Positions 6,601 through 11,004 of a DNA stretch of 11,004 nucleotides are shown here, in pieces; positions within the stretch are counted from its first letter, which is position 1, and each line of letters begins with the position of its first letter. The translations under genes were made by a program, and so were the position numbers. Below the pieces are notes generated by a model. It had not been told where the DNA came from. It made no database searches and worked only from the letters and a program-made list of their open reading frames with translations. The DNA comes from CAYVLI01 sp964452105 [NCBI: uncultured Nitrospinota bacterium] (GTDB lineage Bacteria; JAUXIQ01). The stretch lies in assembly GCA_964452105.1 (NCBI GenBank), contig CAYVLI010000004.1, positions 8,752-19,755 of the forward strand, read 5' to 3'.

Positions 6601-7419
6601 ATGAACGAAGAGGAACGCGTTGTTAGATGGGAAAAAGAAGGTAACATGGCAACGGTCTGGCTCTGCAGCCCCGCCAGGCGAAACGCCATGGGGCCTGCTT
6701 TCTGGAAGCAGTTGCCGCTGGTCATGGAAGAGATAGGCGGGGATGAGGACGTGCGCGCCGTCGCCTTGTGCGCCGAAGGTCCGGCCTTTTGCGTGGGGCT
6801 TGACCTCAAGGCCATGTCTGATACCATCGGGGACGCAGGCGATGGGGGCGCCGGCCGGAGGATGCAGTTTTTCAAGGATATCGAAAGACTGCAGGGTTCT
6901 ATCTCGAGCCTCGCCGACTGCCCCGTGCCGGTGGTGGTGGCGCTTCATGGATGGTGCATAGGTGGGGGCGTGGACCTGGCAAGCGCATGCGATATCAGGG
7001 TGGCCTCGAAGGACTTGAAGCTCTCGGTGAGAGAGACGAAGATGGCCATGGTGGCCGATGTGGGCACGCTGCAGCGGCTGCCGGAGATTATCTCCAGAGG
7101 GCACTTCAACGAGCTCATCTACACGGGGAAGGACATAGGCGCTGATAGATGTAAAGAGATAGGTCTGGTTAACGATCTCTATGATACTCCGGAGGAAGCC
7201 ATGAAAGCCGCTCGGGAACTGGCCCGAGAAATAGCGGCGAACTCGCCACTGGCGGTCAAGGGTGTTCGGAGTGTTCTCAAGTACGGCGCCGACAAGAGCG
7301 TCGAGGACGGCCTGAACTACGTGGCCCTCTGGAACACTGCTTTCCTCTTCTCAGAGGATTTGAACGAGGCCGTCACGGCTTTCCTGGAGAAAAGAAAGCC
7401 TGCGTTTAAAGGGAAGTAA
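6601..7419 (+). CDS. Enoyl-CoA hydratase/isomerase family, dienoyl-CoA isomerase-like
   Basis: A complete 272-residue crotonase-fold enzyme acting on CoA thioesters in the cytoplasm. The oxyanion-hole segments are GPAFCVGLDL (60-69) and HGWCIGGG (116-123). The stretch GGGVDLASACDIR, then VRETKMAMVADVGTLQRLP, is close to delta3,5-delta2,4-dienoyl-CoA isomerase (ECH1). The three acidic residues D125, E145 and D153 have the same 20- and 8-residue spacing as Asp176, Glu196 and Asp204 of rat ECH1. Ordinary enoyl-CoA hydratase uses two glutamates instead. The C-terminal helices (FSEDLNEAVTAFLEKRKPAFKG) are typical of the family. It would shift double bonds in dienoyl-CoA intermediates during degradation of unsaturated or cyclic acids. 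Exact substrate is uncertain, since related bacterial crotonases serve many pathways. It is flanked by gaps of 178 and 171 nt, so it is probably transcribed separately. Confidence 0.88.
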   Translation: MNEEERVVRWEKEGNMATVWLCSPARRNAMGPAFWKQLPLVMEEIGGDEDVRAVALCAEGPAFCVGLDLKAMSDTIGDAGDGGAGRRMQFFKDIERLQGSISSLADCPVPVVVALHGWCIGGGVDLASACDIRVASKDLKLSVRETKMAMVADVGTLQRLPEIISRGHFNELIYTGKDIGADRCKEIGLVNDLYDTPEEAMKAARELAREIAANSPLAVKGVRSVLKYGADKSVEDGLNYVALWNTAFLFSEDLNEAVTAFLEKRKPAFKGK

Positions 7420-7529
7420 ATCGATTCGATAATAGTATTCATATTTCAAGCGTCTTGGGAAATGCCTGGTCTGATAATAGATTTTTTATAATAACATGGC
7501 CCGGCTCGAAAGATGTAATGACCACGCGA

Positions 7530-7573
7530 CATCTCGGCGCACCGGCCGAATAACAACCCGAGAAACCGAGATG
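7530..7573 (+). other. 8-bp inverted repeat in the leader of the kinase gene
   Basis: CATCTCGG (7530-7537) and CCGAGATG (7566-7573) are perfect reverse complements separated by 28 nt, ending 5 nt before the AGGGG ribosome site (7579-7583). A shorter pairing, TCGGC with GCCGA, lies partly within. In RNA this could form a leader hairpin near the ribosome site; in DNA it could be a spaced dyad operator. The rest of the 7420-7590 gap holds a TATAAT (7487-7492) without a matching -35 box. Confidence 0.3.
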
Positions 7574-7590
7574 ATATCAGGGGCCGTCCT

Positions 7591-9501
7591 ATGCCAGAGG
7601 ACAAACGATTCCCCATCTACAACAGATTGGCTTTCAAGATAGTCTGCGGGGTGACTGCAGTGCTTCTCGTAGTAGGCGCTGCATTTAGCTATCGAATTGC
7701 CAAATTCCACGAAGGCCAGATGATCAACACACTGCAGGAATCCGCTTCCAGCCTCAGCATGATGGTCGTAACAAGCCTGGAACACGCAATGTTGACAAGA
7801 GACCTGCATCTGCTCATGGAAATGGTTCAAAATCTGAAAGAAGAAGAAGGGGTGGAGAGGATTTTAATATTAAATAGGCGAGGCAAAATAAAGGTATCGC
7901 CCGACCCGCAGCTTATAGGAAAGGTCATAGACAGGGAGAATCCCTCCTGCGTCGCCTGCCACAAGTATTCACCCGATAAAAGGAGCCGGACCATAATTTT
8001 CAAAGAGAAAGATGGCGAAGAAGTTTTTCGAAGCGTAACTCCCATAATGAACAAACCTAAATGTCGTGGCTGCCATGATTCTAAGGATAAAATAAATGGC
8101 GTTTTGATAATGGATTTTTCAACTGTAAGAGCAAGGGGCTTGCTTGCATCCAACTTGAATTTCATGTTCATGCTCATAGCTTCAATGATAGCCGGAATGA
8201 TCCTGGCCGTGAGTGTGCTGCTGACCAGGCTAATGACCCGAAGGATAAAAAATCTGGAAAAAATAGCCCAAATCATTGGTGGAGGAGACTTGGATCAGGT
8301 TATAGAAGAGAAGGGTAGGGACGAAATAGGGTCTCTGGCCCACCATTTCAACCATATGACTAAGACGCTTAAGGACCACATAAATGATTCCACAATGCAG
8401 AGAGAATACCTTGAAGATATTATAAACAGCGTGGACGACGGAGTCATGGTCGTCGATAACGATTTCAAGGTAGTACTGGCTAACAAGGCTTGCGAGTCCC
8501 TCTTCGGATACAGCCCGGAAGAGGTTCAGGGTAATTCATGCTATGTTGTTTCACACGGACGGTCAACCCCATGCAATGACCCCATGTCCCCCTGCCCCGT
8601 GAGCCAGACGTTTAGCACAGGAAGGTATTTTAAGGTAATTCACTCATATTGCCATGGCAGCGGACAGGAAAGGCACATCGAGATCCACTCTTCCCCACTA
8701 CGAGACAAGGAAGGACATGTCTACCAGGTTATCGAAGTCTTGCGTGATATCACCGCAAGAAAACAGCTTGAAGCGCAGCTCATCCATTCCGAGAGGCTGA
8801 CTTCCTTGGGAGTCCTGGCTTCCGGGCTATCTCATGAGATAAGCAATCCTTTGGCCAGCGTAGCTACATTTATAGAGGGCTTAAAGAACAGGATCGACCA
8901 AAATAACGGATTGGAGAAAGTGGAAGAACTTTCAGGATTTTTGAACCTTGCGGTTAACGAGTTAAAAAAATGCAAGGACATAATCGGAAGACTGCTATTG
9001 CTCTCGCGCAAGAGTGATTTTAAGCGTGATTTCGTGGATGTTAATAGGTCCCTGGAAGAAACCATCTCTTTAATCGCTCACGAAGCCGCCGCCAGGGACA
9101 TAGAGATATATAAACAGTTAAGCGACGGACTGCCCATGATCCAGGGCGATGAGACACAATTGAGACAGCTCTTCTTGAATATGACATTGAATGCTTTGCA
9201 AGCCATGGAGGAGGGGGGGGGAACGCTTACAGTAACCTCTGAAGCCGAAGATAGCAGAGTATCCATAGTTTTCAAGGATACCGGCGCAGGCATAAAGAGG
9301 GAGGATCTGAGCAAAATTTTTGATCCCTTCTTTACCACCAAAGCAAAAGGTAAAGGGACCGGTTTAGGGTTATCGATTTGCCATAATATCGTCAGACAGC
9401 ATCAAGGTCAGATAAGCGTAGAGAGTGTCGAAGCAGAAGGATCGAAATTCGTGATAACTCTTCCTGCCGCTCTTAACCTTTTGAAATCTGTTGACCAATA
9501 G
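7591..9501 (+). CDS. Sensor histidine kinase with di-haem c-type periplasmic sensor, HAMP and PAS
   Basis: A 636-residue membrane sensor. Order of parts: membrane helix at about 13-34, an extracytoplasmic domain of about 150 residues containing CVACH (120-124) and CRGCH (158-162), a second helix at about 186-209, HAMP (about 210-262), PAS (about 272-388), HisKA with LSHEISNPLA and phospho-acceptor H415, and an ATPase domain. The ATPase shows the N box (N530/N534), DTGAGI (563-568), FDPFFTTK and GTGLGLSI (589-596). Two CXXCH motifs on the periplasmic side imply covalent haem and therefore redox or gas/ligand sensing. The PAS domain carries a Cys/His-rich insert CX4HX5CX6C (C317, H322, C328, C335). 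AGGGG at 7579-7583 supports the start. It is followed, 147 nt later, by a response regulator that is its likely partner. A run of nine G bases at 9213-9221 is in frame. Confidence 0.93.
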   Translation: MPEDKRFPIYNRLAFKIVCGVTAVLLVVGAAFSYRIAKFHEGQMINTLQESASSLSMMVVTSLEHAMLTRDLHLLMEMVQNLKEEEGVERILILNRRGKIKVSPDPQLIGKVIDRENPSCVACHKYSPDKRSRTIIFKEKDGEEVFRSVTPIMNKPKCRGCHDSKDKINGVLIMDFSTVRARGLLASNLNFMFMLIASMIAGMILAVSVLLTRLMTRRIKNLEKIAQIIGGGDLDQVIEEKGRDEIGSLAHHFNHMTKTLKDHINDSTMQREYLEDIINSVDDGVMVVDNDFKVVLANKACESLFGYSPEEVQGNSCYVVSHGRSTPCNDPMSPCPVSQTFSTGRYFKVIHSYCHGSGQERHIEIHSSPLRDKEGHVYQVIEVLRDITARKQLEAQLIHSERLTSLGVLASGLSHEISNPLASVATFIEGLKNRIDQNNGLEKVEELSGFLNLAVNELKKCKDIIGRLLLLSRKSDFKRDFVDVNRSLEETISLIAHEAAARDIEIYKQLSDGLPMIQGDETQLRQLFLNMTLNALQAMEEGGGTLTVTSEAEDSRVSIVFKDTGAGIKREDLSKIFDPFFTTKAKGKGTGLGLSICHNIVRQHQGQISVESVEAEGSKFVITLPAALNLLKSVDQ

Positions 9502-9509
9502 CGTATAAT
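9481..9509 (+). promoter_or_regulatory. Probable sigma-70 promoter of the response regulator gene
   Basis: TTGAAA (9481-9486) and TATAAT (9504-9509) are separated by exactly 17 bp; the -10 is perfect and the -35 has one mismatch. The -35 and most of the spacer lie inside the last codons of the kinase gene. Transcription would start near 9516, leaving a leader of roughly 130 nt before the regulator's ATG. Confidence 0.6.
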
Positions 9510-9547
9510 AGCTTCATTATCAAAATCAAACCAACGCCCTTAATCCC

Positions 9548-9557
9548 TGCCCGGGCA
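9548..9557. promoter_or_regulatory. 10-bp palindrome in the regulator leader
   Basis: TGCCCGGGCA is a perfect palindrome about 35 nt after the expected transcription start and about 90 nt before the regulator gene. It could be a binding site for a regulator, perhaps an autoregulatory one, but a GC-rich 10-mer palindrome can also arise by chance. Confidence 0.2.
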
Positions 9558-9648
9558 TTAACAGCGGCGGCATGACCCACATGGACAGATAAATGCTTTG
9601 GTTCATGCTAAGGTTAAATTGCGTGTGTCTCGGGGAAGGGATTCTCTC

Positions 9649-11004
9649 ATGAATGAACAGATATCCATCCTGGTAGTAGATGATGATGAAATATTTAAAA
9701 AGATGATATGCAGAGAGCTGAGTTTCCTGGGGCATTCCGTGAGCACCTCCTCCAGTGGCGAAGAAGCGGTTAAAACAATCGAAGAAAACAAACCAGACGT
9801 AGTCCTGCTGGATATAAAATTACCCGGTATAGATGGTATAGAGACACTGAAAGTCCTGAAGGAGCAGAGCCCTACAACAGAAATAGTAATGCTGACCGGG
9901 CACGGCACGATTGATAATGCAATATCATCCATGAAAACCGGGGCTTACGACTATCTGACCAAGCCCTGCCGTTTGGATGAACTGACCAACGTAATTCAAA
10001 AAGCCTATGAAAAGGTGAGGCTACTGAGGAGAAACAACATACTTGAAAGCGAGTTAGTCAGAAGGGACGCTTTTACTGAGGTAATCGGAGAAAGCCATCT
10101 GTTTAGAGAAACTCTGGATATGGCGGTAAAGGTGGCAGGTACGAACTGCACAGTGCTTATACAGGGCGAAAGCGGCGTGGGAAAAGAGCTTATAGCCAGA
10201 TTGATTCATCATAGCAGTCCGCGGAAAGGGAAACCGTTCGTGGTTGTCGACTGCAGCTCTCTGCAGGAGACCCTGCTGGAGAGTGAACTGTTCGGTCATG
10301 AAAAAGGCGCCTTCACGGGAGCTTACAGCTTAAAGCACGGCCTCCTTGAAGTCGCAGATTCGGGAACCCTTTTCATGGACGAAATAGGCGAGATAAGCCC
10401 CGGCATACAGGCAAAATTGCTCAGGATGCTGGAGAGCGGGACGTTCAGGCGCGTGGGTGGAACAAGGGATACAAAAGTAGATGTGAGAATCGTAGTAGCC
10501 ACCAATAGAAATTTAATTCGTATGACGCAGGAAGATAAATTCAGAGACGATCTTTATTACCGCCTTAACGTTATATGCATCTCCATACCCCCGCTCAGGA
10601 ACAGGAAGGAAGATATCCCTATGCTGGTCAAATATTTTCTTAAAAACGTTCCGGGGGTCGGCGCCGTGGATAAAGAAGTAACCTCGGATGCTATGGAACT
10701 GCTTATGCGTTACGAATGGCCGGGAAACATCAGGGAGGTGCAAAACGTCGTTCACCGGGCGGCGATACTTTCGGAAGATGAATTTATAAAACCGGGCGAC
10801 CTCCCCTCGAAATTCTACGGTGAAACGATTTTTGCCAGCGGATCCGGTAAAGATATTTTGACGCCCCTCGAAGATATTGAGAAAAGGTATATCAGCATGC
10901 TCCTGGAAAGGTTCCACGGACACAGGGGTAAAGTAGCCAGAGCGCTGAAGATGAGCGAGAGGAATCTATATCGCAGAATTCGTAAATATGGCCTTGGGAC
11001 GTCA
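9649..11004 (+). CDS. NtrC-family sigma-54-dependent response regulator (3' end cut by window)
   Basis: An open frame of 452 codons from the ATG at 9649 to the window edge with no stop. GGGGAAGGG at 9632-9640 lies 8 nt upstream and fixes the start. Receiver domain at about 5-118: acidic pocket D11-D13, phospho-acceptor D55, T83 and K105. AAA+ domain at about 145-375: Walker A GESGVGKE (173-180), sigma-54 contact loop GAFTGA (220-225), Walker B TLFMDE (240-245) and arginine fingers in FRDDLYYRLN (R299, R305). A Fis-type helix-turn-helix covers about 426-447. Phosphorylated by the upstream haem kinase, it would hexamerise and open sigma-54 promoters. Family members usually end within a few residues of this point, so little is missing. 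No convincing sigma-54 (-24/-12) promoter was found in the window, so its targets may lie elsewhere. Confidence 0.95.
   Translation, partial: MNEQISILVVDDDEIFKKMICRELSFLGHSVSTSSSGEEAVKTIEENKPDVVLLDIKLPGIDGIETLKVLKEQSPTTEIVMLTGHGTIDNAISSMKTGAYDYLTKPCRLDELTNVIQKAYEKVRLLRRNNILESELVRRDAFTEVIGESHLFRETLDMAVKVAGTNCTVLIQGESGVGKELIARLIHHSSPRKGKPFVVVDCSSLQETLLESELFGHEKGAFTGAYSLKHGLLEVADSGTLFMDEIGEISPGIQAKLLRMLESGTFRRVGGTRDTKVDVRIVVATNRNLIRMTQEDKFRDDLYYRLNVICISIPPLRNRKEDIPMLVKYFLKNVPGVGAVDKEVTSDAMELLMRYEWPGNIREVQNVVHRAAILSEDEFIKPGDLPSKFYGETIFASGSGKDILTPLEDIEKRYISMLLERFHGHRGKVARALKMSERNLYRRIRKYGLGTS

Noticed and set aside
6562-7104. Antisense open frame of 180 residues over the crotonase gene
   Set aside because: Shadow of a clear crotonase coding sequence with no motif of its own.
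1-11004. CRISPR arrays, tRNA or rRNA genes, transposases or attachment sites
   Set aside because: I saw no regularly spaced repeats, no tRNA-like cloverleaf, no rRNA sequence and no mobile-element genes or terminal repeats.

Overview
The window is a bacterial segment of moderate GC content in which every gene lies on the + strand. It has seven genes: a molybdenum hydroxylase large subunit, a MerB-like protein interrupted by two in-frame TGA codons, a decaheme cytochrome, an MtrB/PioB-type outer-membrane barrel, a crotonase-family enzyme, a haem-binding sensor histidine kinase, and an NtrC-type sigma-54 activator that runs off the right edge. The outer-membrane barrel, multihaem cytochromes and sigma-54 regulation point to a Gram-negative, anaerobic, electron-transferring bacterium. 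Desulfobacterota-like or Nitrospirota-like lineages fit best, but this is inference from gene content only.

Left part (4-3056): a complete xanthine-dehydrogenase-family molybdopterin subunit is followed 65 nt later by the most notable gene. From 2352 (or 2346) to 3056 a single frame encodes a MerB (organomercurial lyase) homologue of about 234 residues. The frame holds two internal TGA codons at 2625 and 2820. By my hand alignment they fall on the two catalytic cysteines of MerB, Cys96 and Cys159. Each TGA is followed, 11-12 nt downstream, by a small hairpin with G at the start of its loop, as expected for a bacterial SECIS element. I read this as a two-selenocysteine MerB-like selenoprotein that ordinary gene callers split into two fragments.

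Middle part (3057-6422): a 220-nt intergenic region holds a likely sigma-70 promoter with a 12-bp palindrome in its spacer. It leads into a two-gene operon with a 4-nt ATGA overlap. The first gene is a periplasmic decaheme cytochrome of the MtrA/PioA/DmsE family and the second is its MtrB/PioB outer-membrane porin partner. Together they would form a conduit moving electrons across the outer membrane. No MtrC-type surface cytochrome lies in the window.

Right part (6423-11004): a crotonase with the three acidic residues of dienoyl-CoA isomerase is followed by a two-component system. The kinase has two CXXCH haem motifs between its two membrane helices, so it probably senses redox state or a haem ligand outside the cytoplasmic membrane. 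The response regulator has a GAFTGA motif and would activate sigma-54 promoters, and it appears to have its own sigma-70 promoter inside the end of the kinase gene. A reasonable but unproven reading is a redox-responsive locus linking CoA-ester or heteroaromatic oxidation to extracellular electron transfer, with an unusual selenoprotein next to it.
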